A stretch of DNA of 64,000 bases from Acanthopleura granulata. Lineage: Eukaryota > Mollusca > Polyplacophora > Chitonida > Chitonidae. Below are positions 36,201-45,861 of this stretch, piece by piece (within the stretch, counting starts at the first letter, position 1; the number at the start of each line of letters is the position of its first letter). The DNA is taken from contig JABBOT010000082.1 in the NCBI GenBank assembly GCA_016165875.1, positions 2,918,486-2,982,485 on the forward strand, in the 5' to 3' direction. Under the pieces are notes generated by a model. It had not been told where the DNA came from and did no database searches. It saw nothing but the letters and a program-made list of their open reading frames with translations. A program made the position numbers and the translations under genes.

Positions 36201-39200
36201 CTAGTACATTTCCTGATATATGTACTCATGACTGACAACTAATTTCCCTGTATCTCGATCGTAACTCAAATCCGTTGTTGTAGCACGTTAAAACCAGGGG
36301 GTATAAAACAGGCACTGTGCTTATAAGAGACATTTATTTATATGCTGTTACTGAAACACAGTTATGTTTAAAGGGAAAGACCCCATAATTTATTTATTTT
36401 ATTTGACTGGCGTTTCAAGAATGCTTCTCTCATACGACGGCGGCGATCATTGTGGTGAGAGGAACCGGACAGAGCCCGTGGCAAACCCATGAGGTTGCTG
36501 TCAGACCTTCCCACGTAAGGCCGTGAAAGGCCCCACAAAACCGAATTCTTGTGATTAAAAAAAAACATTAAAAACTGTATCTGAAAATACCGTCATTGAT
36601 ATTTTTTATCAAATTAAGTGCAGTTAATGCTCAGATTGTATGGCGGGTTTTGTGGACCACATTGATACTGTTTGTCCATCAGTGACGTCATCAGTGACGT
36701 CACTCTTGCACTAAAGCAAAACTGTAATATCATATTAGCTTTACATACACATTACTTGTAGGAGCACGATTCACAAGAACTTCATTCAGTCTAGGGCTGA
36801 CCATGAAGGTGTACAAATATTTTTGACATCAATGATGAGCTAACATTATCAGTATGGTTCATCCAACCCACCATACACGCTTCTCTTTAAGTCCATCATA
36901 TGTACGGATGACAGTGAAACTAACGATCGCATTCTCGCGTAAACTCATAGAGACGAGACTAAGATCGTTCTCCCTCACAGTTGCCGTCTATTCGCGAAAT
37001 GGGGCAACATTTTTCAAAGCTGCCAACAAAAAATTCATAATCATAGCTTCATTGTACCATTAGTATTGCATGAAGAACAAAAGTAAACGATATATCAGCG
37101 AAGGAAAACGAGTGCGATTTTGTAGTCTCAAATTGGCGGCCTGTAGTTGGCTACACACCACAAATAATGCTTCCGGGTAGGGCGAATGTAGATCCTGAGT
37201 ATTTACACAGGTATTTTCTTTTGCTCCTTTGACCTGCCTTTTTCATTTCTACTTGATGGGCTGTATCATTTTGTAGGACAGGCTTCAAAGTTTCATACCA
37301 GGTACAAATTTGTATGTTTTTCAAGAAATGGAGGCGGATGCACACTAGGCAAAAGTAATGATAAATCAGGGCTCACTGTCCTCTTACTGCGTGAGTTCGA
37401 CCCCTGTCAGCTGTTTGTCAAATTTGCGAAAAATTTTATCGCTCATGCCCTATCAGGAATTTGACCGGAGTTTTCTCAGGGGTCAAGGACTATCAGGCCC
37501 GGAGGGTTTAGGGCTTTCAGATTTAGGGACAGTGCTGTGCGGCCAAACGTTAACGTGTTAGTAAATGAGATATTAATTGTGGTGTGGGGCCTGCTCGACA
37601 ACGAAAACATTCCAATCGCTACGTGACTCTAAATTACACGATGCTTGCACGTGATCTGGTTACCTTACCGCATGACCTCTGAAAGGAGTCCGTCAGAACA
37701 AAATGGCTCGTATGTATTTTAGAGCCGATATCTCGACATAGGCCTGACGAATGAAGTATAACGGATTAGTTCTATTTTAGAATGTGAAATAAAGCAAGCG
37801 TGCAGTGTCGAGAAGTGGTTTGCCGGTTACCCCGTTTACCTGTGGCAGCGTGACAGTGGCGTTTTTTTCAATGAAAACGGGACCATTGTCGTCGACGTCA
37901 GCCACCTGGATAATAACCAATACTGCTGACGTGGTGTTGTCGTCACAGCATGTGACTGTCACCGTAAGGTTGATCTGTGGCGTAATTTCTCTATCTAAAG
38001 GTTTGTCGACCGAAATATTCCCACTGTTTTCGTCTATGCTGAAGGCATCTAAAATGAGGAGAAAAAGAGGGAAGGAAAATGTTTTAAGGATAAAAGGCTT
38101 AATTTCCTTTTTCACACCTGAATGTTTTTCTGCAAAAATAATGTTTTAACATACGTGCATGAAAGTTCTTCCTACACGGAATTTTTCACTCTCTCTCTCT
38201 TTGCTTTTTTTAACACTGACCCCAGGAATCATCACCATCATTATCACCATCATCATCACCGTCACCATTATCATTACTATCACCACAATCATTATCACCG
38301 TCGCCGTGACCGTCATCACCACCACCACCACATCACCATCATCATCACCACCATCATCGTCATCATCATCACCATCATCATCGCCATCACCATCGCCACC
38401 ACCATCATCATCGTCGTCGTCGTCGTCGTTGTCATCATTATTTAATATTTAACATTAACTAATGTATACATTACCTGACCCCGGGGTCTCTTCCAAAGAA
38501 TACTTGGTACCGTTATCTCCCCTAAAAGGGTCGGTTGCATTAATCTCTCCTAAAACCGACCCAGGCTTAACGTTTTCCTTCACTGATAAGTAATGGGGAG
38601 ATGTCCACTGAAGTGACACTGTGAAAAAAAGCAGTTGTTATTGTGAATGACAGCGAGGTATGGAACAATACATAGTTAGGGCTGACAAGCTTTATAGATG
38701 ATTTGTCTACAGCTGGGTCTTTTAAATGGGTAGGAATCCTACGTAGCCAAAGAATTTGCGTATTAGGGTCGTACAATGACTCGGGAGCCTCGCGCCAATG
38801 CCGCGGCCACAGATGGAGAAAATTTGTCTGTATTTGTGGTATAAGTGAAATATTCTTGAGCACGGCGTATGTTGTTTACACATCACAAAAAAAAACAACC
38901 ATAAAACACTAGAGTTGACCTCGGAACTTCTGCAGTTATAGCCGAAGCATGGTTGCAGTGGACGCTCATATTTTTTACGAAGCAAAGTACAGGAATCTCA
39001 TGAGTGATCCAGTTATCGAAGAATTCGAAAATATATGTTTATGTATTTAAATACTTATTTATTTATTTAGCCGCTAAGCCAGACTCGTTAATTTCCATAC
39101 ACTATGGCAGATATAGCGTAATGGATAGAGAAAACTGGAATACCCGGCGTAAATCTGCGACACTTGACAAGTTACTGACACACTTTCCCACGTGTGACGA

Positions 39201-41789
39201 ATATGGATTTGCACACCATATTGGTGGAAAACAAGCAGTCGCCAATTCAGTGTTAGACTGCACAATGGCCAAACGAGCACCAGCGACTGCTCATTGTCAC
39301 TCAGGCCGAACATCCACCGAAAGCGAGGGAATCTACAAATCCCATCCCCAAAGCCGGGTTTGAAATTGCACTTCGTGTGCCCTAACGACTGAAAGTCAAG
39401 AGCCTTTAACCACTCTACCAGCTGTCATAACTGAATGGAAAGTCATGGAATTCATATCAAATATTTTTGTGAGACCTAAAAAGGATGGTTTTTTCAGAAT
39501 AATTCTAAATCTAAAATCTCTGAATGCATGATCATTTCAAAATGGACACACTATTGTGAAGACACGCTGTAAAATGGCCTAAGATCTCAACGATACCTAC
39601 TACACTATACTGATTGCAGAAGAATATCAGAAATTTTTACAAGTTTCCTGGGAAAATAAATCGTACAAGTTCTGTGCCTTGCCAAACGGCCTCTCTTGTA
39701 CACCCAGATATTTGATGAAATAGTTTAAACCGGTTTTTTCCCAACCTTAGAAGAAGCTAACGTGATTGCATAGGCTATATTGATGATTGAAACATTCAGG
39801 CCGACACTGAAGAGGACTGCCATACAAGTGTTCAAGATTCTCGGCAACTATTATGGATTTTTTGTTCATGATCAAAAATCTGTATTTGAGCCAACACACA
39901 CAGTGGCTTTTCTTGGTTTTATCCTGAATTCAGTAGACATGACTGTCTAGATCATATGAAAACGATGATAAACTCTGTTTTGACTAAAAGAGAGATAACT
40001 GTGCTGAATCTGTCTCAAACAATTGGCACAATCGTGTCTTTGCTTCCCTTTGTGGAGTTCGCTCCTCTCTATCCCAGATCTTTGCAGAATGATAAGACAC
40101 AAGCCCTGAAGAGCAATAAGAGTAGTTATCATGGATATTTGATTTTGTCAGACGAGTCTGCAGAAGATTTCAAATGTTGGTTAAACAGTTTAGACAAAGA
40201 ATTTAAAGGGGTATCACGCGGTTCCCTCCCCGTCCCAGTTAGTGTCGCTTCAAAAGAGGAGTGGGGAGCATATTTAGCCAGGTTACCACCGGTGGTAGGG
40301 GGCCTCGGTAAACATTAATGCAGAAGAACTGAAAGCTGCTTTTTGGGGTATTAAAATGTTATCAACATATTATTGCCGTCAAACATGTTACAAATGGATA
40401 ACACGACTGCTGCAACCTATGTAACCAACACGGGTGGAACAAGGTCTAAATCTTGCAATGAGATTGCAAAAGAAATGTGGCATTGGTGCATTGGTTTAGA
40501 TGTATTTTTGACAGCGTCACATATAGCAGGTGTACATAGCAGTGTGGCTGATAAGCAGTCAAGAGCGCTCTGTGGTAACGCTGAGTGAATGCGCAACCCT
40601 GAAGTGTCCCAAGACATTCTGAAACAACGGACAAAGCCTAAAACTGATCGTTTTGCCTTAAGTCAGAATAAACAACTTACGAGACATGTTTCATCGCTAC
40701 CTGACCCAGACGCAGAACATGTAGATGCATTTACACTGAATTGGAATAACTCAATTTTTTATGCATTTCCCCCATTCTGTGTGATCTCCGTTTACCTCCA
40801 GAAAAGGATGTGGGTGACGGGTATAATGGTGGTCCCTATATTGAATACTCAGACCTGGTTCTCCAGACTGATGAAGTTGTTGATTGCTCCACCCCTTGTA
40901 ATCCCACGACAGCGACACCTGTTGCAGGTACAGCACAAGCCGGATCTGTTACGCCCTCTCCAACAGAAGCTGAAGATGATGGCTTGCCGAGTGTCCATAT
41001 TTTGCTCAAATTGGCAAATGTTTCAGGACGGGCTGCCTCTCTTGTACTTGCATCATGGCGGAAAGGGGCAAAACAGCAGTACAAGACATGCAGAAACAGA
41101 AAACAGCGAACAGAAACTGTGCACTGATTGACTAGATCTTACGAACTGGTAAATAAATACTATGATAAACCGTTGTTTACGTCTCGAGATAAGTTCGCTC
41201 AGACAGTACTGCGTTTTTGTGGTAGAGGAATCCGATGCGGACAGGTTAACAACGGAGTGATGTTAAGCTATTGTTGAAGGTAATTCGTATCAACGATTCA
41301 GTGAACTGAAATGCTAATTCAGTACTACAGGCCTACTGGTATACACTCGTATACGCTCTATCGATGCATTTTTATGTTGGCAGTATAGATAGTAGATAAA
41401 AAGTCTGAAAATAAATAAGTAAAATGTTCATGCAAAACCAGTGTAATAGGTCTTAACTTCTAACAGCCTGTTACATATACATGTTCTCGCAAAATCCCGT
41501 GATTACAACGAGATTTCCACAGAAGTCGAATACCGTTTCTTAAATCCATGGGCCCGTTTCGCAATGCGGACATAAAGGTTACGTACACGCTAAGTACTGG
41601 CGTCCATGGTATTTATACGTGTACACACGCTGCGTGTGATTTGTGACACGAGTTCAAGGATTCTGTCTTACATTCTTTCCAGTGAAAACGGCCAGACGGT
41701 AGAGACACAAAAGCATTGCACTTACCTGTAGCCTTTAGAGACATCATAAACAACAGGAAAGCGCATATCATGGTTGGTTGACACCACAT
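20874..41789 (-). CDS. Cadherin-repeat type I receptor with tyrosine-rich tail (complete, 11 exons)
   Basis: Exons on the minus strand: 41789-41726, 38618-38475, 38048-37840, 34859-34650, 33046-32929, 29836-29703, 27841-27714, 25500-25448, 24704-24623, 22343-22245, 21204-20874. All introns are GT-AG, all phases match, and the sum is 1572 nt (523 residues plus stop). Residues 1-21 form a signal peptide. About 23-128 is a cadherin repeat with KEN, LDRE and DVDDNGPVF; about 129-245 a second with TDADTP and NDTNTHSPMF; about 246-352 a third with VDQDRGENG and NENTGDI but no LDRE or DxNDN. About 357-379 spans the membrane, then a Lys-rich helix and a tail of about 110 residues with YNEV, YLEL, YLMA and YLHA. 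Cadherin repeats bind Ca2+ at interdomain sites and mediate adhesion; the partner is unknown. No catenin-binding region and no kinase domain is seen. Confidence 0.88.
21430..21760. repeat. Dispersed-type repeat with AAGGTCA triplets (intron)
   Basis: It contains CAAGGTCAAGGTCAAGGTCA and a 33-bp direct repeat of GGCCAGGTGCATTTATGGTA. It resembles common invertebrate interspersed repeats. Confidence 0.45.
22245..22343 (-). CDS. Cadherin-type gene exon 10: juxtamembrane helix
   Basis: 99 nt, donor GGCAA|GTAAGT. It encodes LKKLKKQMQEEKMDKENMK and continues to QDG: charged and helix-prone, with a basic start typical just inside the membrane. No kinase or binding motif was recognised. Confidence 0.75.
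23569..24038. mobile_element. TTAA-flanked MITE, copy 1 (intron 9)
   Basis: It is bounded by TTAA at both ends. The left end TTAAAGTGCCACTCTGGTC and the inverted right end TTAAAGAGCTACTATGGTG match at 15 of 19 positions. A second copy lies at 61743-62228. Inside are ATGACGTCATG and GGGACGTCACAC. TTAA targets suggest a piggyBac-like origin; this is inference. Confidence 0.65.
24623..24704 (-). CDS. Cadherin-type gene exon 9: membrane span
   Basis: 82 nt, acceptor CTATTTTACAG, donor ATTCG|GTATGC. It encodes HIEIVGG then about 22 hydrophobic residues (AVVAILIAIIIFGCI) before Arg. Confidence 0.88.
25448..25500 (-). CDS. Cadherin-type gene exon 8
   Basis: 53 nt, acceptor CTTTTTCCAG, donor CCCAG|GGTAAG read as G|GTAAG. 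It encodes the last strand of repeat 3 (AEVIMRVTG). Only one frame is open and it matches both neighbours. Confidence 0.8.
25889..26413 (+). repeat. ~114-bp minisatellite, about 4.6 units (intron 7)
   Basis: Unit starts near 25910, 26025, 26137, 26250 and 26366, each with CACTGnnCGAGGATGGAGTTG. The two units around 26150-26360 are almost identical, so the array expanded recently. Long open frames on both strands arise from the unit length. Confidence 0.88.
26548..26712 (+). mobile_element. SINE-B, 5' part
   Basis: The head GCACGCCCGCCTCGAGGTCGG and GTCATACCAAAGACTTT are kept; it is truncated after the first third. Confidence 0.65.
26820..27215 (+). repeat. Dispersed ~400-bp repeat, copy 1, with CCAAT triplication
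   Basis: It matches 45862-46209 in order (TTCTCTCTTGAATG, GGATCTGAAGGCGCCCATG, ATATCAGCTG, CATGTAATAACACA). At 26957-27037 it holds three perfect 27-bp units containing GACCAATCAGACA, against one diverged unit in the other copy. Confidence 0.75.
27225..27275. repeat. Short inverted repeat (hairpin)
   Basis: CTCACCCTACACATA and TATGTGTAGGGTGGGA face each other across about 20 bases. It could be a MITE end; function unknown. Confidence 0.6.
27714..27841 (-). CDS. Cadherin-type gene exon 7
   Basis: 128 nt, acceptor TTTTATCAG, donor CGGC|GTAAGT. It encodes FKLNENTGDISLLYPLDGK and YRFNVVARDSG; LDGK replaces the usual LDRE. Confidence 0.88.
28161..28402 (-). mobile_element. SINE-A, nearly full length (intron 6)
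   Basis: Tail TTATTTACTTATTTCTTTACC, body CCGGGTAGAGCCCGGGGGCA, ending near ACCTGGGTCATTACGCTTTG; the A-box end is missing. Confidence 0.75.
28673..28808. mobile_element. Foldback element (60-bp arms)
   Basis: The arms TACATGGTTACTAAGTGAAA (28673) and its inverse ending at 28808 pair over about 60 bp with roughly seven mismatches and a 15-base loop. It is non-coding, like a MITE or a solo hairpin. Confidence 0.75.
29139..29300 (-). mobile_element. SINE-A, head-truncated (intron 6)
   Basis: Tail of ATTT units and body through GGCAGACCTTCCGATGTACG; it ends before the B box. Confidence 0.7.
29703..29836 (-). CDS. Cadherin-type gene exon 6
   Basis: 134 nt, acceptor CTTCCGCCAG, donor CCAGG|GTAAGC. 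It opens repeat 3 (TYFLSVPVDSPAGG, AVDQDRGENGRITYS). The GC content is higher than in the neighbouring introns. Confidence 0.88.
30853..31175 (+). mobile_element. SINE-B (intron 5)
   Basis: The head is reduced to GGTTACAGGGTCCGCCTC; the body and GTTGAGTAGGACGTTAAATC tail are complete. A minus-strand scrap of the same family (GCCGAAGACACCAGAC) lies near 30557. Confidence 0.75.
31964..32124 (+). mobile_element. SINE-A, 5' half (intron 5)
   Basis: The A-box side TAGTTGGTCAGCACGCTA and B-box side GAGTTCACGTCCACCTC are readable; it breaks off after GGTTTCCTCTGC. Confidence 0.65.
32169..32322 (+). mobile_element. SINE-A, 3' half (intron 5)
   Basis: Starts within GGCCGTACGTGGGAAGGTC and ends CAATCAAATAAATAAATA. 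With 31964-32124 it covers most of one element, but the overlap shows they are separate copies. Confidence 0.7.
32929..33046 (-). CDS. Cadherin-type gene exon 5
   Basis: 118 nt, acceptor TGCTTTCAG, donor GAAAG|GTGAGT. It closes repeat 2 with VTLLLVFNDTNTHSPMF, a relaxed DxNDNxPxF linker. Confidence 0.85.
34365..34589 (+). mobile_element. SINE-A (intron 4)
   Basis: Head eroded to GTCGTGCTAGAGCATCGCAA; the body is complete through GTGTAAAACACCAATCAAAT. Confidence 0.7.
34650..34859 (-). CDS. Cadherin-type gene exon 4
   Basis: 210 nt, phase 0 on both sides, acceptor CTTTTCATAG, donor TTGGT|GTAAGT. It encodes ATDADTPRYNQINYSA and a Cys pair (CDTPC) unusual for a cadherin repeat. Confidence 0.85.
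35689..36012. mobile_element. MITE with CCCTGTTCACACGGAC ends (intron 3)
   Basis: The left end CCCTGTTCACACGGACAA and inverted right end CCCTATTCATACGGACGG match at 14 of 18 positions. The interior has TTAAGCC/GGCTTAA palindromic words and no open frame. No clear target duplication. Confidence 0.55.
36387..36533 (-). mobile_element. SINE-A, internally deleted (intron 3)
   Basis: Tail, CATACGACGGCGGCGATCAT and the GTTGCTGTCAGACCTTCCCA part are present; the stretch that should carry the CCATCCGCAG block is shortened. Confidence 0.65.
37840..38048 (-). CDS. Cadherin-type gene exon 3
   Basis: 209 nt between CTCATTTTAG and CCACAG|GTAAAC. It completes repeat 1 with IDENSGNISV, LDREI and the Ca2+-site linker DVDDNGPVF, then begins repeat 2. 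Confidence 0.9.
38228..38442. repeat. ATC/ACC trinucleotide microsatellite filling intron 2
   Basis: Over 200 bp of CATCAC/CATCAT units and a GTC run occupy half of the 426-bp intron between exons 3 and 2. His-rich and Ile/Thr-rich open frames here are artefacts. Confidence 0.9.
38475..38618 (-). CDS. Cadherin-type gene exon 2
   Basis: Acceptor TTTTTTTCACAG; 144 nt; donor GTCAG|GTAATG. It encodes the start of cadherin repeat 1 (YLSVKENVKPGSVLGE, then RGDNGTKYSLEE). Confidence 0.85.
38764..38870 (+). mobile_element. SINE-A, strongly degenerate (intron 1)
   Basis: TACAATGACTCGGGAGCCTC and GTGAAATATTCTTGAGCACG mark the two ends; most of the body is deleted. Confidence 0.5.
39072..39432 (-). 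mobile_element. SINE-C, long copy (intron 1)
   Basis: On the minus strand the head AGCTGGTAGAGTGGTTAAAG is an A-box-like region and AATTTCAAACCC a B-box-like one. The body ends by the poly-T/A tract near 39070. Confidence 0.5.
39433..41130 (+). pseudogene. Decayed DIRS-type retrotransposon (RT-RNase H remnant) in intron 1
   Basis: Broken frames carry reverse-transcriptase pieces: FVRPKKDG near 39460, LPNGLSC near 39680, the YIDD box at 39776-39787 followed by TGA, and VAFLGFILNS near 39910. An RNase H-like segment follows (LQMDNTTAATYV near 40390, ASHIAGVHSSVADKQSRA near 40515). Then comes PDPDAEHVDAFTLNW near 40700, typical of the region before the tyrosine recombinase in DIRS elements. Several stops and frameshifts make it inactive. 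No recombinase domain or terminal repeats are seen. It lies antisense to the cadherin-type gene. Confidence 0.75.
41726..41789 (-). CDS. Cadherin-type gene exon 1: signal peptide
   Basis: The ATG at 41789-41787 opens MWCQPTMICAFLLFMMSLKAT, and the exon ends at GCTACAG|GTAAGT (phase 1). A CTCAG acceptor lies 5 bases before the ATG, so the 5' UTR is probably split by an intron. An upstream TTG in frame is not needed as start. Confidence 0.75.
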
Positions 41790-41871
41790 GGTTCCTGAGA
41801 ACAAGGTTAAGGCATTGGCTGAAAATACATGGTGACAGAAGTAGAACCAAAATAAAAGCGATTTTGTTCGT

Positions 41872-42225
41872 ATGTATGTATGCTTGGGTTTTACGTCGCA
41901 CTTAACAATGTTTTAGTCATCTGACGCCGAGGGGTCCTTAGAATATATATATACTGTGTCTCTTTGTGGCAGGGCGAGTTTATTCCTCCAAAGTGCTACC
42001 GACATGTGGACATCATGCCGAAGACACGACATGACACCCTACCAAGTCACATTATGCTGGCACCAAGCCAACGAGTCCTGTTCCTTGCTTTAACCTCTCA
42101 GTGCGGAGCACCAAGCCAGGCAGTAACAAGTACCATTTTTAAAGTCTTTTGTGTGACCCGACCAGGGATTGATTCCCGATCTCCTGACCTCGAGGGTGAC
42201 GTTCTAACCACCAAACAGCGATTAT
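41872..42225 (-). mobile_element. SINE-B, full length, just upstream of exon 1
   Basis: The tail GTATGTATGCTTGGGTTTTACG and head complement GACCTCGAGGGTGACGTTC are intact. It occupies the promoter-proximal region or the 5' intron of the cadherin-type gene. Confidence 0.8.
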
Positions 42226-42313
42226 TACTACAGTCGTCGATTAAATGACTGAACGAATGAATGAATGAATGGCAAAACTTCCCTGTATGTGACGTATAGA
42301 CTTACACGCCACA

Positions 42314-42351
42314 CGGGTGGGGGTGGGGGGCGAGAGTTGGGGCGGGGGATA
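42314..42351 (+). other. G-quadruplex-prone tract
   Basis: Four or more G runs with short loops (GGGTGGGGGTGGGGGG, then GGGGCGGGGG after nine bases) about 530 bp upstream of the cadherin-type start codon. Confidence 0.7.
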
Positions 42352-43064
42352 TCTTTGAAAGTGACCATTACAGGTATACCGGTACCAATAATACATGAAC
42401 ATGTATTTCCAAAGCCTTGAGTGCTTTGTGACTTAACATAGTTATGCATTGGATGTTAATCCTATTTAGTTATTATATGCAGAAATTTCTTCTTGATAAA
42501 CACTATAGTATTTTGGATCCGCCTACAATCTGGGAATATCGAATGCCTGCAATTAGTACTTGATAAATCCGGCGAGAAGACAGTAATGTTTTACTCGTCT
42601 TTCGAGGTGCTGTATTAAAACTTAAACATTACATAAAACTGTAACCACTTGAAATCCAAGATTTTGGCAGTGTTTGAGGAGAGAAAGAAGTTATAATGTT
42701 ATAGGATAATACGTTCTCTAAGGTGTTTGTGAAAGCATATTACTGGATATGTTCGTGGAATTCTGTCGAGCTTTTCCCGGATTCTTCCCACCGGATGACA
42801 ACCGTCCTATAATTAGCGTCCATTCTACACATGGTGTAAGTTGTGGCAAACGTAAATGCCATAACGACGAATAAGCCTACTGTACAGATACGTCGCCACG
42901 ATAGTTACGTTTGACAAAAACATTACACCGTTTTTGTAAAAGTGGTCCCTGATGAAGTATTTATGTATTTATCTGACTGGAGTAAAACACCGGTGAGATA
43001 AACAAATAAATCTTAAGTTTAAGAAACTTATCACGTTACATAGTGTTAAACTGTTGTACTTGTT

Positions 43065-43155
43065 TATTAACTTGATTGGTGTTTTACACCGTACTCAAGA
43101 ATATTTCACTTTTACGACGACGGCCAGCATTTATGGTGGGAGGAAATTGGACAAT
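43065..43155 (-). mobile_element. SINE-A 3' fragment
   Basis: TTGATTGGTGTTTTACACCG through GGTGGGAGGAAATTGGACA; truncated there. A tail scrap also lies at 42970-43005. Confidence 0.65.
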
Positions 43156-43285
43156 ATCTTGTGTCTCCTCCTTTCTTAATGAATGTTATACCGATACTGC
43201 TAGATCATTTGTCATAAAATTGAATGCATGCCAGGACCCTGTTTTACGAAGAGTTTGACATAACTTAATTCGGCATCAATAAAAC

Positions 43286-43637
43286 ATTTGTTTCCATAGA
43301 ACCACATGTCTAAGCTGTTCGTTATCCCGTGTTGTCCGATCGCACAGCCTCTAGTAAATACACACTGGTACAAAACTCCTCGACGGTATCGGAGGCCCGC
43401 TAGTCGAGTAGTCGGCTCTGGCCTGGCCGAGACTCGGCAGTAAATAACAACGGGCCCCGAAAGCGGGCCCCCAAAACGATGATGTAGTTGTCAACATGGC
43501 CAGTCCGGCGCGAATGACTTTCAAAATAGAGCTACCGTCGAGGAGTTTTGTACCATGTATTTGTGTGCATTTACTAGAGGCTGTGCGACCAAACAACACG
43601 GGACAACGAACAGTTTAAATATGTGGGTCTACGCAAA
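43286..43637. mobile_element. Foldback element with ~100-bp arms
   Basis: The left arm (43286-43388) and right arm (43533-43637) are inverted copies sharing GCACAGCCTCTAGTAAAT and GTACAAAACTCCTCGACGGT. Identity is high apart from one short indel. The 144-bp centre is GC-rich and has its own GGGCCC/GAAAGC hairpin. Confidence 0.8.
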
Positions 43638-44751
43638 TAAATACCATGTTGTCATAAAATAAATTATTGACACCAACATCAAACTGTGAGGGACAACATG
43701 ATACGTTGGTAAAATACGGCTGAAATGAGTACGAAAGATGTAGGGCTTAGCCTCTATAGATAATAATCTGTGGGTAAGCCCGCTAAAGCCACGTCAAACA
43801 TGTAACTAACAGGGCCACGTATCTTCGCCGCATGCGTTATCACAACACTTACACCGTGTTTGTGAGCCGGGCCCCAGCCATGGAGTACACTTTTTGAATA
43901 GAAATCGACGTTTTCAGAATGATTGGTGTGGATTAACATGACTGATATTTCCAGCTGCAATACATCCGCTGCTGGGCAAAGTTGCACAGTAATGTATATA
44001 TTTCATGTCTAGGCCTACAAGGTGGGTAAACTTACCTGTACAAATTCTCGCCCTCCTTAGGGACACTAATAAACGTGACCAACCACGATCACATAAACTG
44101 AAAACTGAGATTTCGGAGCATTTCTATATAGCAGGCCTACAATAAAATAAGTCTTACACACGACTGCTTATTACTGCATAACTTCTAGGACTGGTCTAAT
44201 ACACAAGTAGCACCCGGACTCTCTTTCTCGAACCATACATGCCTTTTACCCATCATCCGTTCAAACAAGGAAGGAAAATTCGGTGTTTGAAGTGCATGCG
44301 TAGTATAACAGGCCTGGTGTTCAATCTTTAGAGGGTGTGACCTATTTAAACCAAAAAAAAAAAAAAAGCTCCTGTATAGATACTAGCGTGGGTATATGTC
44401 TGTACAGCAGGTACAGTTGTATCGGATTACTGATTAGGTATGTGTGTGCCTATATATGCGATATGGTACCTGTGGCTGGGGATGTCATTCTAATGTGTTG
44501 TTGCGTGAACGGTTGGCAGTCGCGTTGTACAGAGACGCCAGTATATATACAGTGTAATAAAATGCCGTAATGTATAATGCATGAGTGGCACTTGCTATAC
44601 CACCGAAACAACATTATTACATTATGTACTGACAAGCAATTTGCTACCAATAATAGTGTAATAATTTTGCCATTTGTGTAATAGGATTGAGTCGTATAAA
44701 TAGAATAGTGTTTAAACATTAGATAGCATCTGTTGTGGCAGAGGTGACAGG

Positions 44752-44887
44752 ATTTATTTATTTGGAGTTTCAGGCGGCACCCAAAGAGTATTTCGGGTAT
44801 AAACGAGCATTATGATGGGAGGAAACCCAGACAGAGCCCGGGTGATACCACGACGATCTGCAGGTTCCTGGCAGACCGTCCGAGGTA
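44752..44887 (-). mobile_element. SINE-A, diverged and truncated
   Basis: GGAGTTTCAGGCGGCACCCA replaces the usual tail-side sequence; GGGAGGAAACCCAGACAGAGCC and the bases up to AGACCGTCCGAGGTACG are clear. Confidence 0.55.
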
Positions 44888-45861
44888 CGCAACTATTAAT
44901 GATACCAGTGTGATATAGACTTAAAAGAAAAACCACATTTATACGTTGGTTCTGAATCTACATGTAGTCTTCAATATTTTTTGGGTATTGTTTTCCCGAG
45001 ATTGAAACTTTAAATAAAGATTAAGGTGCTTTTTGGGTCATGTTGAACAGGCCGAAGCACAGTGATGTCACAGATTCTTTCTGGTTGCTAAACATCCTCT
45101 AATTGTTATATGTCTACGTTTTCCATGAATATATAGGTCTAAATAGTGCAACATGTGTATCTATACTTAGTGTGGAAATATAACAGTACTGCATGTGATC
45201 TGTTCTTTTAAACTCAGAGCGACAGCTTTCGTTAGAGGTTCCTGGGTTATAGTGCCATGCTAGCAGGCTAACCACAAGGCCCCGGAAGCCCGGGAAGCCC
45301 CGTCGTGTTATGAGATTTACTTCAGGTATAAAAACACTAAATGAATTTTGTATGCTAGATTCAGGCACGCATAAAACGGAGGTGGTGGGCAGTGATTGGC
45401 TATATCTCAAAAGTGTATTGAAGCATTGCCCGGTAATTTTGCAGGCAAAAACTATGACAAATAAAGGTTGAAAATGGGGAATTACTTGGCGGCAGAATTA
45501 AACAGAGACAAATATAATGTAATGAGCAAATGCCACCTACCGCCAGTTTCTATGGCGACAGGACAATAGTACCTGCATTCCAACTGATTTATTTTGAGAA
45601 CATAATGGTCAGCCTATGATGATATTTGGATATGTTGCAGGCCAGGCATCTAGTTATTTGACAAGATGTATTATTTGGGCCAGCAAAAATTAAGAGATGC
45701 AGTTTTTGGTGGGTGTTCTGTCTGAAATTACTATATCAATAGTAAGGCTTTTTGGCTTTTTTTTATACCTATAAACGTAAGTGGCATAGGCTGGTCTCCC
45801 ACTGCCCCTCTGATCTAGGTGTTAAAGTAAAAGACAGCTCATGACTGAGATACCGTCCATT

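Noticed and set aside
38122..38452. His-rich and Ile/Thr-rich frames of about 100 codons
   Set aside because: They are translations of the ATC microsatellite inside intron 2.
39956..41131. Four frames of 71-180 codons as separate host genes
   Set aside because: They are frame-shifted pieces of one decayed DIRS-type retrotransposon.
41726..41804. TTG at 41804 as start of the cadherin-type protein
   Set aside because: An ATG at 41789 gives a clean signal peptide, and CTCAG between them looks like a splice acceptor.
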